Positions 48,137 to 60,520 of a DNA stretch of 64,000 bases are shown here, in pieces (the first letter of the stretch is position 1; the number at the start of each line of letters is the position of its first letter). Under the pieces are notes generated by a model. That model was not told the origin of the DNA. It did no database searches and saw only the letters and a list, made by a program, of their open reading frames with translations. The translations under genes and the position numbers were made by a program. Source of the stretch: Ptiloglossa arizonensis (lineage: Eukaryota > Arthropoda > Insecta > Hymenoptera > Colletidae); assembly GCF_051014685.1 (NCBI RefSeq), contig NC_135048.1, positions 26,430,543-26,494,542 on the forward strand, given 5' to 3'.

Positions 48137-49596
48137 CTTTCGTGAAAAGTTTCTCGACGTTTAAAAGCAAGATGTCCAGTCTTTAGATCGATCGCAGTTC
48201 GTATACCGCTTAGAGATATTGTTAAACAATTTTTCTGAATATACGACAGGTAATGAGATTCATAATTCTCGCGCAGATCGAACAAGGTCTCTCGAGCTTG
48301 AATAACGGTTTTCTGATATACGAGCCTTGTAAAATGCTAAAGTTCCTTTTTTGTCGGGAGAGAATTGTTTTTTAAGGAACTCGCGCACATTCCATCGAAA
48401 ATGTGACACCATCGTGTGAAAAACACGCTCGGGGACTACCGACGGGACCCGATCCAACTGTCTCCCAGTATCCATTGAATTACAACCTATCCCGTCCACG
48501 TATTTAACGACTCTTACGGAAATAAAATAAACGAAGAAACTTTCTCGGGAAGTATCGCGATAATTGTTACAAATTATTCTAAGAATCATCGATTCGTGAT
48601 CTTAGAATTTTGTAAACACGACGATAATTTCACCGATGAATCTTCAAATATTAATAATGTTTCTCTACATCATTTTCGTAGAAACTTTTTTCATCCACTC
48701 TGCCTAGTTAACATCGTGACAAATTCACCCCATTTCTGGGCACCCTGCACGAAAACGTTTTCTCGACGCAACAGTGCCGTCACCCCCAGAATTTAAACAA
48801 AAAAAAAGAATTTTTTTCAATTCTCAAAAAAAATTCATACATTCCTTTGCATTCCTCTACTTCTTCTCCAAGTCTATCTAGAGTTTGTTACTGTTCCCCT
48901 TTCTTCGAATCGTTCTAGTTCGATCTCCATTGAAGAATTACGAGCTCGAGTTTACCGCTCGGATCGTTCCGTTTAACGGTAAACAACTCGGTACAAACAC
49001 TCCCGAATCAATATTTTGCCGCGTGCAAATGTCCACGATAAACTCGAACGCCCCTGGTCGGTGAAAATTGGGAAAATTTCGTCGTCGCGATCCTCGCCCC
49101 GGAGAGACCACACCGCGACTCGTACAGCCTCTGGAGCTGGACAAGCCATTTCACATTCCCACGTCCTTAATATAGATTGTCGGATACCGCGAGCGAGTAA
49201 GAGGCGGAGAACAAGGACGCGGCGAGAGTTCGAACGAAAAGAACCAACTCTGGAGAAGGTGGAGGAGGAAAAGGAGAAGGAGGAGGAACGTAATAGAGAA
49301 GGAGGCCACAAACGTCGCGAGTAGACGAAAACGGACGAACAGAGGCTGCCGACATGTGTCGAAGCAACGCAGACGAGGACGTATCCGCGTTTTCGATGAA
49401 GAGGAACACCACCTTGCCGCGCAGGTGCGTCTGGCTCGATTGTTTGGGAACGGTGTGAAAAGAAGAGAGGCGCGCGCTAAAAAATTATTTTTTTTTTTCC
49501 TCTTCTTTAGAAGAGAAGGGGATAGGAGATTCTTCTTTAGAAAAGAAGACATTTCTCCGCTCAGATGGGGAAGAAACGGTAAATCACTCTTCTTTG
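48137..49596. other. unique loop region between the inverted arms
   Basis: No recognisable gene. It contains A-rich runs around 48.80 kb, purine-rich sequence at 49.25-49.31 kb, and a 37-base block at 49551-49587 that recurs at 50330-50366. Confidence 0.4.
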
Positions 49597-50366
49597 GAAT
49601 CAATTTTTACGAAAATATCACTTTCTCTAGAGAATTTTCCGACATAAATTTAAACGAACTTTTCCCATTTAGTTGCTTTCGGTACCACGTGGTTCGGTCC
49701 AGAGGTTTGTCCACCATCGTGTAGAATCGCAGATCGAGCTTGGCTGGTCGATTGTTCCAAGCAGCGCGTGCAAAATCGAACGCTCGCGATTCTCGCGGGT
49801 GAAAATTACTTCGACCTAACTCTAATAATTTTTAACGCGCGCTAAACAATTATTATTCTTTTCTCTCTTCTTTTTTAGACGCTCTCGAAGCGTCCGAGTC
49901 GACGTGAAAAATGACCGATCCCGCTTCGACGAGTTCGAGGTGACTTCGAAGAGAATATTAACCTCAAGAGACCTTCGAAGAGGTCGTCGAGGAAAGTAGA
50001 TCTCTAAGGAGAGTGTTATTTATCTCGCGTCACCGGAACGATGAATAATAGACAACGTGGGTTCGTTTAACGGGAGTATCGATAAACAACGGTAACACCA
50101 CCGACCGGGCGGATTAGGTTTCTGGATAATTCCAGGTAGATCGATACCGAGATTGCAAAAAGCCCATTGTGCGTTCACGAGGGCGATATTTCGTCGGAAT
50201 GTTCGATTCGCGCTTTATCTTTAGACACCGTGAGTCAGAGCGGCGTTCAAACGAGCCTGCGAGTATGGAGCGCCTGCTGCGTTTCGAATGTTTGTATCTC
50301 GGTGAATTGGTTCTTTTCGAATGCTTGAAATTTCTCCGCTCGGATGGGGAAGAAACGGTAAATCAC
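49551..50366 (+). repeat. short direct duplication, 37 bp, copies 779 bp apart
   Basis: ATTTCTCCGCTC(A/G)GATGGG continuing through GAAGAAACGGTAAATCAC occurs at 49551-49587 and 50330-50366 with one difference. Flanking sequence is unrelated, except for a preceding TTCTTT(T/A)-rich stretch. Confidence 0.85.
49597..49812 (-). repeat. inverted duplication, right arm
   Basis: 49597-49736 and 49762-49812 are reverse-complement copies of 47997-48136 and 47758-47807. The 25 bases between them (49737-49761) carry no minisatellite, so this arm looks closer to the ancestral state. Confidence 0.9.
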
Positions 50367-50454
50367 CCGCGGGTGAACAATTGAAATTGATAACGCGGAT
50401 CGCGACCGATAAAATTGCCCGAGCGTAAGGTCGACGCGAATTGCTCCCACTACG

Positions 50455-50472
50455 GTGATTTCAATGCACGGT
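50455..50472 (+). other. dispersed motif, exact copy
   Basis: GTGATTTCAATGCACGGT within ACGGTGATTTCAATGCACGG. The sequence on either side is unrelated to the other exact copies beyond about 10 bases. Confidence 0.8.
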
Positions 50473-51484
50473 ATCGTTGCTGGACCACTAAATCGATCAG
50501 GTAAATTCAATGAGTCAAATGTCTACGAATTTTCCATTTCTATCGGTCAACAGGGTGTCCACTGTATTCCTTCGAGAATTACTTCTTTACCATTTCGATA
50601 GAGAAAACCGGTCGGTATTTTTGTACAACGTTTCTTCGTGAACATTTCCCCCGTGTACACCAAAAACTTCAATATTCTCTCGTCTCGTAACACACTCGAA
50701 ACCACGAACGTTCCACCCGAACTTTGCATTCCTCCTCTACTCCCTCTCCTTCAACCTTTTACACAATCTCCTTCAACACAGTTCCTCTCGTTCGTCCAGT
50801 CGACGATATCGCTTCGATCGAAACGTGTCCAAAAGGAATCAATTTCTCCGAAGTTACACGTTAGAACACCTCCCGAATACTCCCTCTGTTCTTCGAACAA
50901 ATTCGAAACAAGTTTCACGCTTTCCTCGAACCGATGATCCAACGTTCACCTGCGTGGAGCGATCGCGGCGATCGTGTCTCCGAGAGGTTCAAAAATCAGA
51001 ACGACGCATCATCGTTGCTCAAGGAAAGAAGAGAAGAAGAAGAAGAAGAAGAAAAAAGAAAACAAAAAAAAAAAAACATCGATGCGTCAACCGACGTCCA
51101 CCAATTTCCCCACCGTTTGTGCCCCTCCCCCCACCTCTCCCCGAACGAGGAGCGCGTGACTTCGACGCACTCGGCGTGACCCTGATACTCGCCGATGTTC
51201 GCGGAACGCGCGTCGTCATTCTCGTTCCAACGAATCCTCTTCTCTCTCTGTCTCTCTCTTTATGTGTCTCTCTACCTCTCTTTCACTCGTTCGAGCGTTT
51301 CCTTCCTCTTCGTGACTTTCCCAGCGGGGATGACTCGTCGATGCGCGAGATCTGAATTCCGTGTCCTGGCACTACGTGGTACCAGCTGGCTCCCGCGCGC
51401 GTTAATAATCGGTCACGCCGTTTTCGCGACGCGCAGCACCCCCCTCTGTCCCCCTACTGGACGCGGGAAATCGTTTTCCTGAGC

Positions 51485-51521
51485 GCCGCCACCGCCACCG
51501 CCGCCACCGCCGCCACCGCCG
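51485..51521 (+). repeat. (CCGCCA)n microsatellite
   Basis: Imperfect CCGCCA/CCGCCG hexamer run of about 37 bases. Confidence 0.9.
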
Positions 51522-51882
51522 CGACGACTACCGCGAGAGGGGGCCACGGGAGAGTGAATCGCTAACGAGCCGTTCCACGTAATGACTTATCTAGATCTCC
51601 GTCTATTTCTAGCTGTCGCCGGGGGCCGCGAGGCGAGAATAGCACCGTCCCGAGCCGGCCGAGACCGATTTTATTCCGTTTTCTCGATCGCCGGCACTAC
51701 GCGCATGACTGGGCCCACGGTATGATCGATATTTATCACCACGGATCGTGTTCCCTATACGCCGTTGGGTTTCCCTTTTTCCGCGTTACGTTTTCCCGCG
51801 GTCGCGGGACTGACGGGGGACTACCTTTGGTTCCCCCTTTCGAAACCGAAAGTCCCGCGCGAGACGTCCGTTCGAAGTTCGC

Positions 51883-51899
51883 GGTGATTTCAACGCGCG
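51883..51899 (+). other. dispersed motif, variant
   Basis: GGTGATTTCAACGCGCGG; differs from the exact copies at the two C/T and A/G positions that vary across the family. Confidence 0.5.
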
Positions 51900-52025
51900 G
51901 GAGAAAAGGTACTCGGGTGTGTACTAGAAGAGTACGTTTCTTTGGGGAGAGAATGTTGTTTTTTCGTGGAGGATTTTTGTTTAGTGGATATAAAATTGTA
52001 ATTTCGTGCAGGCTTTGATCGTTAG

Positions 52026-52640
52026 GTTTGAGAATTTATCGAGACTGTGCGCAGAGTGTCTGGATGTTTGGTACTTTGTATTCTTTTGTTTCTTTAGGTA
52101 ATATTTGGAAGGAAGGAAAGAAAAGAGTGTTGTAGAATTTTGGTTTATCGTCATTATTGAAAAACCACTAAGTGTCTAAATCGAGCATTTATCGAGACTG
52201 TGCACAGAATGTTTTGAAGTTGTCTTCTATTATTTTTTTAAGGTAATATTTGGAAGAAATGAAAGAAAAGATTGTTGTACAATTTTGGTTTATCGTCATC
52301 ATTGAAAATCACCTTTCTTGATCTACCACTAAGTGTCTAAATCGAGAAATTATCGAGACTATACACAGAATGTCTTGAAGTTGTCTTATATTATTTTTTT
52401 AAGGTAATATTTGGAAGAAATGAAAGAAAAGATTGTTGTACAGTTTTGGTTTATCGTCATTATTGAAAATTACCCTTCTTGATATACCACTAAGTGTCTC
52501 GAAGTTTGATATTTTCTATTTTTTTTTTTTAGGTAATACTTGGAAGGGATGAAAGAAAAGAGTATTGTAGAATTTTGGTTTATCGTCATTATTGAAAATT
52601 ACCCTTCCCGATCCACCACTAGGTGCCTAAATAGAGGATT
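52026..52640 (+). repeat. tandem array, period about 145-165 bp, four units
   Basis: AGGTAATATTTGGAAG recurs at about 52096, 52240, 52401 and 52532 (last one diverged). GTAGAATTTTGGTTTATCGT, TCATTATTGAAAA and CCACTAAGTGTCTAAATCGA also recur. Confidence 0.9.
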
Positions 52641-54559
52641 GACCGAGATTCTTGCAAAAAATCCCAATTTTGTTTCTAAATAACTCCCGAGAGAAACGAA
52701 GGACTATAGTAACTTCGTTATTAATATCTTTCGAGCTCTTCGAAGCGTGCTACGATATTTCCAAAGTTTCTTAATTTCCTGGCGTATACTTTCCCTCGAT
52801 TACTCCAAACTCCCGAGTTCATCAGCGTGTGCACCTCGAAGAATCTCCAAGAAATAATTCTGCTACATCGCATCTAGCGATCTGAACAACTGATCATCCA
52901 AACCACACTATTCCCCGATCTCGATTCGAAAATATCGCGCGATAGATTTAACGATTATTTATACCATTATCGTCCACGAACGATACCTAACTTCTTCGTC
53001 GAATCGTCGCTAAATCCAGACTAGAATACTCGCCGACTACACGGATTCGTAACACCCCAACAACGACTATCTCACTCGTCTCGGTGTCCATCGAGGTCGA
53101 CGCGAGTCTCTGGTTACTTTTTCGTGAAATTCAAGGTCACCGTTAACGATGTTTATCGTCGTCTCGCTGTATTCCCGTCGACGATAAATCTCTCACCGCG
53201 TGCAGGTTTCGCAAACCACGAACCATCGTATCGAGACGTACGGTCGATGGTGGTCAGCGATTTTCGCAATCTCTCGATTTCGGTGATCTCGCGGTCACCG
53301 GGATCGCGGACGATCCTCGTCGCGCGGAGGATTTTTTGGCGACGATCCAAGGGAACTCTCGACTTCGAAACGGGATCGCTGAAAACCGAGCGTCTGACGT
53401 CACCCGGGCAGCGAAGACCTTGGGCCGACGCGCGCTCTGCATGCCGAACGCTCTCGGGACCCGAGCCACTCTCGTTTTCGTTTCGATTTCCAGCCGCGTT
53501 ACGCCGCTCTTTTCATAGATAACTACAACCGAGCCGCTACCAATCGAAACGCGAACGTGGGGCGCGTCAGAGGTGACCCTGCCCGATCCCGATGAAATTC
53601 GGCTCAGACGAAGATCCGTGTCTCGAAGACGCGTAGGTGTAATTTTAGCCGTAGACGATCGACCAATTTCGAGAAAAACAAATTCGAACGTTTGAAGAAA
53701 CTATACAGTTTCAACTACACAGTTTCGATTACACTTCTCTCGGTACTTTGTCTCGAGTTTAAATCCAGTCGCGAGAATTATTTTTCCTTTTAGAAAATCG
53801 GCCATCGATTTTTTTCCTTTTAGAAAATTTAATCAATAGAACGTAATAGAACATATACACCATATTTATATTTTATATATACCACAACATATTTCGATAA
53901 TGAGTAATAATTGAACTCGTTAAGGGGAAACTTACACATATATTCTGTGGGTAGGTTTGAATTTGGAACGATTTATAATTTGTAATTCAAATTTTTGTAC
54001 ATATCTTTTTTAGAATTGGTCCATTATCTATGATTAAAATTACAGGTGCTTTTACTGTAGGTCTTCGACTCTGTTGAATTTCATCTCGATGGACGAGGGT
54101 CACTTCTGACCCTCCTCTTGGAAAACGAACGATGAGAAAGTGATTGAAGTGGATCGTAGGGGGTATTTGTTCACCGTGTGTTTCTTCCAAGCGACGAGTC
54201 GCGGAGAGTTTAACGCCGCGTCGTTCGAGTTCGCGCGGTTTAACGCACTTTTATGACGCCGCGGACGCTTCCATGTCCTACGGTGTGCAGCGGACGATTG
54301 AATTGCAGATCGTGGCGGCGACAGTTCCTAACTGCGGGAACAATGAACGACGGTCATTGTATGCTGATTTCGAGTCGCGATTTTGTAAGTCCGTTTCACC
54401 GAATAGCTACGCGCGACGGAACGAAGTTTAACGCTCGTGAAATCGGTTTCCAGACTCGGTTCTTCCGCGATGACACTCGGTTGCGAGTTGACACGCTGAC
54501 TCGGAGAAACTTCCATGGGCTTGTAACGTCGATCTTTCGCGGGGGACGATAATCTTCGA
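52641..54559. other. unique island, CpG-rich at 53.1-53.6 kb
   Basis: No recognisable gene. A perfect hairpin GAGGGTCA-CTTC-TGACCCTC lies at 54095-54114. An AT-rich stretch at 53.8-53.9 kb is unremarkable. Confidence 0.4.
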
Positions 54560-55900
54560 GGATCTTCGAAAATGGCAGCAAAGTTTACCGTTATTCCTGA
54601 CATCGACTCTTTCGTTCCTTCTTTCTCGATTTCTTTTCCTTCGTGAAAGAAATTCATAGAGAGGAACGCCTTTTGAGACGATTAGAGACATTTGAGCTAA
54701 AATGAAGGATACCTCGTACTTCTTTTTACTGGTTGTATTTAAAATAATGAAGAGAATCGTTACAGTGGTCTTTAAAAACGATACAGAAGGTATTTTTGTA
54801 ACTGGATCTATTACCAACCTTGTGTTTATAAATTTCTCTTGGTTTTGATTTCTTTGGTTGGAAATGGAAAAGTAAAGATGACCCTCGTATTGGTATTCGA
54901 AAATGAGTCCAAAATTACCTTCGTTTCTAAAAATGAATGTTCCTCGTCCGACACAATCTTTTGTTACTTATTGTAAGACGATTAAAGACACCTACTCCAA
55001 AATGGCAGAAACCACTTCTTTTCACTTGTTACAAATTCAAACGAGAAACATAACCTTCGAGTTCAAAAAGGCAACAAAGTCACCCTCAACATTTGCAAAT
55101 ATCTCTCGTTCCACTCTTTCTCAATTTTTTCCATGGTAATTCAAAAAACAAAGATAACCACCGCATCGGTGTTCAACCAAAGTCACCAAAGTTACTATTC
55201 TCACGTCCACGATAAACACTCGACCTTCGTGATCTCCCTTCTCAATTTTTCTCCCCTCCACGAAAAAAATTATTATCAATAAATACATTCTGAGCTAATT
55301 ATAGACCCTCCAAAATGGCATACACCACTTTCTTCCACATATTACAAATTAAAACAATAAATATAACCTACTTGTTCAAAGAAGGCCCCAAATTTACGTT
55401 CTTACATCTACCTTCATCCCTACATCTCCCATCAACCCTCAACAATCACTAATATCCCTCGTTCCACTCTTTCTCAATTTCTACCATATTAATTCAAAAA
55501 AACAAATATAACCATCGAATCGGTGTTCGACCAAAGTCACCAAAGTCACTATTCATACATCCACGATAAACTCTCGACCTTTGTGATCTCCCTTCTCAAT
55601 TATTCTCCCCTCCACGAAAAAAATTATCATCAATAAATACATTCTGAATCAATTACAGACACTCCAAAAGAGGAGCCCCAAAACAGGAAAAAAAGGCCCC
55701 AAAGTTAAGTCCTTATATCTACCTTCATCCCTACATCCCCTACCAACCCCCAACATTCGCAAATATCCCTCGTTCCACTCATTCTCAATTCCTTCCACAA
55801 TACTCCAAAAAAAAAAAAAAGAAAAAACCGCAGACAAACCACCACGAATCGTTATTCGACCAAAGTCACCAAAGTCATTATATTCGCATCCACGTTGAAC
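54560..55900 (+). repeat. degenerate tandem array, period about 320-365 bp
   Basis: GACCAAAGTCACCAAAGTCA or variants recur at about 55178, 55541 and 55858. The preceding AATATCCCTCGTTCCACTC and CTCCACGAAAAAAATTAT blocks also recur. 54560-55140 holds weaker copies with CCAAAATGGCAGA and TTGTTACAAAT. Confidence 0.82.
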
Positions 55901-56639
55901 CCTGGACCCTCGCGATCTCTCTTCCTGAATTTCACCACCTTCGGGCGCGAAAGAATTATCATCGAGAAAACGCGTCCCGAAGCGGACACTCTCGATCGGT
56001 GGAAGTCGTCGATCTTCCCGCGACAAACGAACGAATCTCCACGCGTTTCAGTTCGGCTGCTTACCGCGAGAGCTCCTGTACGTGTAGATTCGCGGTTTAC
56101 GGTCGCGGAGCTGGATCGTACGTCAACGATTTTTTCCCCTCGGCCCGATATGGTCGCTGTGAATTTGTCCGCGCGCGAGCGATTTGCTTGCATTAGTCGA
56201 ACGGGGACCGTTTCGGTCCGTACGCTCGGGGCCAATGGATACCAACGCGCGAGTAACCGCGGATCCGCGCGATAGCCCGGCATGCGGGGATTGATGCGCC
56301 GCCGAGCGGATTCGCGCTCGCTCGAGGAAAGAAAATCACGACGTACGACGCTGGACGCGTCCAGTTGACCGGACGCCAGTACGCGCGATGTTCAAGCAGC
56401 ACGTGAGCACCGCGTTTCCCTTATCTCCCGGCCCTCGGCTGGGATCTCTTCACCTGCTCGCGGAACGACGTACAAATTGCCTACGAGGAGTTCTTTAAAC
56501 GCTTTACGTAATATATTTTAAACCGAGAGTGGAGACGTTCACTCCACCGGGAAGGAATTAGTTCGTTGGAAAACGAACGGTACATTCGAATTGACGTCGA
56601 TCCATTATGGATCTTCGACAAATTGTTTCTTTCGTTTAA
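55901..56639. other. unique CpG-rich island
   Basis: Open on several frames of both strands, with no recognisable domain and nothing else identified. Confidence 0.4.
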
Positions 56640-57640
56640 CTTACAGAGAGAGATTTTACGAGAGTTTTTTTGGCAGTTTTAAGGGGGAAATGGTTTTGGA
56701 AAGGATTCATTGTTATTGACTCGTGGAAAATTACGGTTATGAAAATTTTGGAGTTTGTTTTTAGAGGGAAACGAAGGTCTTCTTGGGTTTGTCAAATATG
56801 GTCTGAGTGTTTGGTTTAATATAATGGATGAATTTTGAAGCGTTTTTGTCGTTAGGTGGAAGAAAGTTTTCGATGGGAGGGGATCTTGGGTTTGTTAAAT
56901 CAGTCCAGGGTGTTTCTTTTAAGATAATGTATGATTTTTCGAGTAATTGTGGTTATTTTATGGGAAATAGTTTCGAGAAAAAATTCATCGGTATTAGCAT
57001 ATGGAAAATGACGATAATGGAGGTTTTTATGGGGAAACAAAGGTCATCATGAGTTTTTCAAATAAGGCCAAGGTGTATTCTCTAACACAACTCACGATTT
57101 TTCAAGTATTTGTGGCCACTCGATAGGAAAAAGTTTTCAATAGAAATTGATCGGTATTGAGTGTCTAGAAAATGACGATAATGAAAATTTCGATAATAGT
57201 TTGCTCTCATGGGGAAAGAAAATTTACCTTCGGTTATTCAAATAAGATCAAGACGTTTTCTCTAACACAAGGCACTATTAAGGATTGAAACAAAAATTAA
57301 TCGGTATCGATAACATGGAAAATGACGATAATGGAAGTTTTCATAGAGAAGCAGAGGTCATCTAGGATTTGTCAAACAAAGCCAAGGTGTTTCCTCTAAC
57401 AGAACGCACCATTCAGAATTGAAACAAAAATTCATGGATGTCTATAATACGGAATATGAAGTTTTCATGTGATACCAAAGATCATCTAGGATTTGTCAAA
57501 CAAAGTCAAGGTGTTTCCTCTACCACAACGCACTATTAAGGATTGAAACAAAAATTCATCGATGTCTATAATACAGAATAAAAGGTTTTCATGGAAGAAC
57601 AAAGATTACCTTGGGTTTTTCAAACAAGATCGAAACGTTT
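56640..57640 (+). repeat. degenerate tandem array, irregular period 120-280 bp
   Basis: GGAAAATGACGATAATGG(A/-)AG or variants at about 56725 (diverged), 57003, 57168, 57316, 57450 and 57573. Each is followed by TTTTCATGG, CAAAGGTCATC and a TTGTCAAACAAAGCCAAGG-like block. Spacing shortens from left to right, and the rightmost units are the most alike. Confidence 0.85.
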
Positions 57641-58205
57641 CCTCCGCAACAACACACAATTTTCCAAACGCTGGTAACGATTCGACGGAAGAAAGTTTTC
57701 TCCGAAAACTTGCTCGTTATCGAGAACAATTACATCAGAGGAAACACCCTACTCTTCTACGAAAAACCCAACTTGACCTCGGTCTCATCCTACAAACTTT
57801 ATCCTCATTTCCCGTACCGTCGATACCGATTTTCCTTCGAGATCGTTTCTCATCGAACGGCCACGAACGTTCGTAGAATCGTGCAGCAGGAAACACCCTG
57901 GTCTCGTTGGAAACGATTTCCCAGGCTGGGTTTGATCTGGTCGCAGCGAGAAAACGCGCATGGAAAAGTTACGGTCGGCGTGCGAAACGCTTCGGTTTCA
58001 CTCTCCCGCTCGCGTCCTTTTCCCTCCTTGGATGGCGCGAACCAACGAGTCGAATTCGATCCTCGTTCGATCGTCGTTCGATCCTCGTGAGTTTCACCCA
58101 GGTGGATCTTGCGGCCCGATCGGGATTGCAAATCGCCTGCGGTTTCCACCGCGGAAAAGTCCCATTCGCCACCGAAAAGGGTAAACCATCGGTGAATACG
58201 CGCGC
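57641..58205. other. unique spacer
   Basis: No recognisable gene. Open frames here extend into the GA-rich array and are not credible. Confidence 0.4.
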
Positions 58206-59276
58206 GGGAGAGAGTGAGAGTAACAGTTGGAATAAGAGAGATAGATAGATAGATAGATGGATAGAGAGAGAGAGGAAGAGAGAGAGCGAGTAACAGTTGG
58301 AAGAAGAGAGAGAGAAAGAGAAAAAGAAAGAGACAGAGAGAGTAACATTTGGAATAAGAGAGAGAGAGAAAGAGAACGAGAAAGAGAAAGAGAGAGAGTA
58401 ATAGTTGGAATAAGAGAAAGAGAAAGAGAAAGAGAGAGAGTAATAGTTGGAATAAGAGAAAGAGAAAGAGAAAGAGAGAGAGTAATAGTTGGAATAAGAA
58501 AAAGAGAAAGAGAAAGAGAGAGAGAGTAACAGTTGGAATAAGAGAGAAAAAAAGAGATAGAGTAACAGTTGGAATAAGAGAGAAAAAAAAGAGAGAGAGT
58601 AACAGTTGGAATAAGAGAGAAAAAAAGAGAGAGAGTAACAATTGGAATAAGAGAAAGAGAAAGAGAGAGAGAGTAACAGTTGGAATAAGAGAAAGAGAAA
58701 GAGAGAGTAACAGTTGGAAGAAGAGAGAGAAAAAGAGCAAAAGTTGGAATAAGAGAAAGAGAAAGAGAGAGAGAGAGAGTAACAGTTGGAATAAGAGAAA
58801 GAGAAAGAGAGAGTAACAGTTGGAAGAAGAGAGAGAAAAAGAGCAAAAGAAAGAGAAAGAGAGAGAGTAACAGTTGGAAGAAGAGAGAGAAAAAGAGCAA
58901 ATGAAAGAGAAAGAGAGAGAGTAACAGTTGGAATAAGAGAGAGAGAAAGAGAAAGAGAAAGAGAGAGAGTAACAGTTGGAATAAGAGAGGGAGAAAGAGA
59001 AAGAGAGAGAGTAACAGTTGGAAGAAGAGAGAGAGAAAGAGAAAGAAAGAAAGTCACAGTTGGAATAAGAGAGAGAGAGAGTAACAGTTGGAATAAGAGG
59101 AAGAGAAAGAGAGAGAGAGTAACAGTTGAAATAAGAGAGAGAGAAAGAGAGAGAGAGAGAGTAACAGTTGGAATAAGAGGAAGAGAAAGAGAAAGAGAGA
59201 GAGAGTAACAGTTGGAATAAGAGAGAGAGAAAGAGAGAGAGAGAGTAACAGTTGGAATAAGAGAGAGAGAGATCTG
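58206..59276 (+). repeat. GA-rich minisatellite with a GTAACAGTTGGAATAAGAG core
   Basis: More than twenty copies of the 19-base core are separated by variable (GA)n/(GAAA)n runs of 10-60 bases, giving a strongly purine-rich plus strand over 1.07 kb. All three minus frames stay open for hundreds of codons and translate to Ser/Leu/Phe repeats; these are artefacts of the repeat. Confidence 0.95.
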
Positions 59277-60079
59277 GGAGAATCGATCGCGAGGCACGAG
59301 TAGCCATGATCGATCGCGGTGGTATCGGTGATTTATTCGTTGCGTGCGCCGGGAAAATGTCTTAGCCGCGTGGACGTCGTCGTTGTCGTGGTCGTCGTCG
59401 TCGTGCCCAAAGGCCGCGCATACCATTATTTCGCTCGGCGATTCGCGAGATGGATTTAATTGCTCGATCATATTCACCGCGGTGGGGACCCGGTGGGGGA
59501 AAATGTCGAACGATCGACGACGCGGAGAGCTGAACGTCGACTTATTTCGCAACCGGTCGATAAATTGTTCGGTTCCCGGGGCCTGGTTGGTCGTCGATTG
59601 TTTATCGAATCGCTACCGAACCGTTGCTTAATCGAGGCGTAATCCGCGATCGTTTCGCGGCCTACGTACCCCATTATGTCCTCTTGGCCGGAAAGAACGC
59701 GAGGATCGAATTTCGCGAGCCGCGACGATCGCGTCAACGCGACGGAATGTCGCGTCGATCGATCGATCGATCGATCTTTCGGGCTGGTGTACGGTTACCG
59801 ACGAAAATAATCGCTCGCGGATAGTTTACGTTGGTCCACGCGTGTGTACAGTCTCCCGTGAACCGAGTATCCATTACCGATCATTGGATTTGTGCGTTGT
59901 TTGCGGGTATATAGCACGCGTGTGGATTGTTTCGCGAAGGAAATACAATTGTTGGAGCCACCAGAGCGGAAGTGGACCTGGAAGAAGAGAGGATTGTGGG
60001 TTTGAAGGTTGTGAGAATTGTTTTACACTCTTGCGTCTTTTAGGGAAAGAATCATCCCACCTAGGCTCGTAGAAGCTTT
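59277..60079. other. unique CpG-rich island with (GTC)n and (GATC)n runs
   Basis: (GTC)n at about 59374-59403 and (GATC)n at about 59757-59777. No recognisable gene. Confidence 0.4.
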
Positions 60080-60520
60080 TGTGTTGATGTTTACTTTAAG
60101 AAGAGTTCTAATTTCCATTCTGAATATTTACAGATGTATTCACGAAGGAAATCTTCGGTTCGTTGGTGTACACGTTACCGTAAGTTTCGACGTCAATTTG
60201 AAATATTTGTAAAAATGTTCTCACGTTGTATAATTCGTGTAATTCACGAAAAAAGTCTTACCACCTTCTGTAATTCACGAAGAAAGTCTTCAGTTCGTCG
60301 GTGTACACGTTACAGTAAGTTTTGACGTCAATTTGAAATATTTGTCAAAATATTCACACGTTCTATAGTTCGCGTAACCCATTCCTTCGTTAATGTATTC
60401 TTCAAGGGAAGTTTGAACGTCCATTCTGAATATTTGCAGTACTCGTGCCCCATAGTTCATGAAAAACTCTTCCTGCTGTTCATCTCACCGATTTTCAACC
60501 ACGATCTGGAATATTTGCAC
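60080..60520 (+). repeat. degenerate tandem array, period about 120 bp, three to four units
   Basis: CACGAAGGAAATCTTCGGTT and CACGAAGAAAGTCTTCAGTT at 60141 and 60275 are each followed by GGTGTACACGTTAC, GTAAGTTT and GACGTCAATTTGAAATATTT. Weaker copies lie on both sides. Confidence 0.85.

Larger units (their letters stand above)
49813..52025. other. unique island, CpG-rich around 50.9-51.9 kb
   Basis: No recognisable gene. Dispersed-motif copies lie at 50455-50472 and 51883-51899. A (CCGCCA)n run lies at 51485-51521. AT-rich cores at 51575-51620 (CACGTAATGACTTATCTAGA) in GC-rich DNA resemble a regulatory element. Confidence 0.35.

Noticed and set aside
50549..50575. CAGGGTGTCCACTG as another mobile-element end
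   Set aside because: No matching inverted end or TA pair nearby; a short GC-rich match can occur by chance. The same holds for CAGGGTGTACC at 31010.
57850..59552. Minus-strand open frames of 268-527 codons rich in Ser, Leu and Phe
   Set aside because: They translate the GA-rich minisatellite; all three minus frames are open and give the same kind of repeat, with no gene features.
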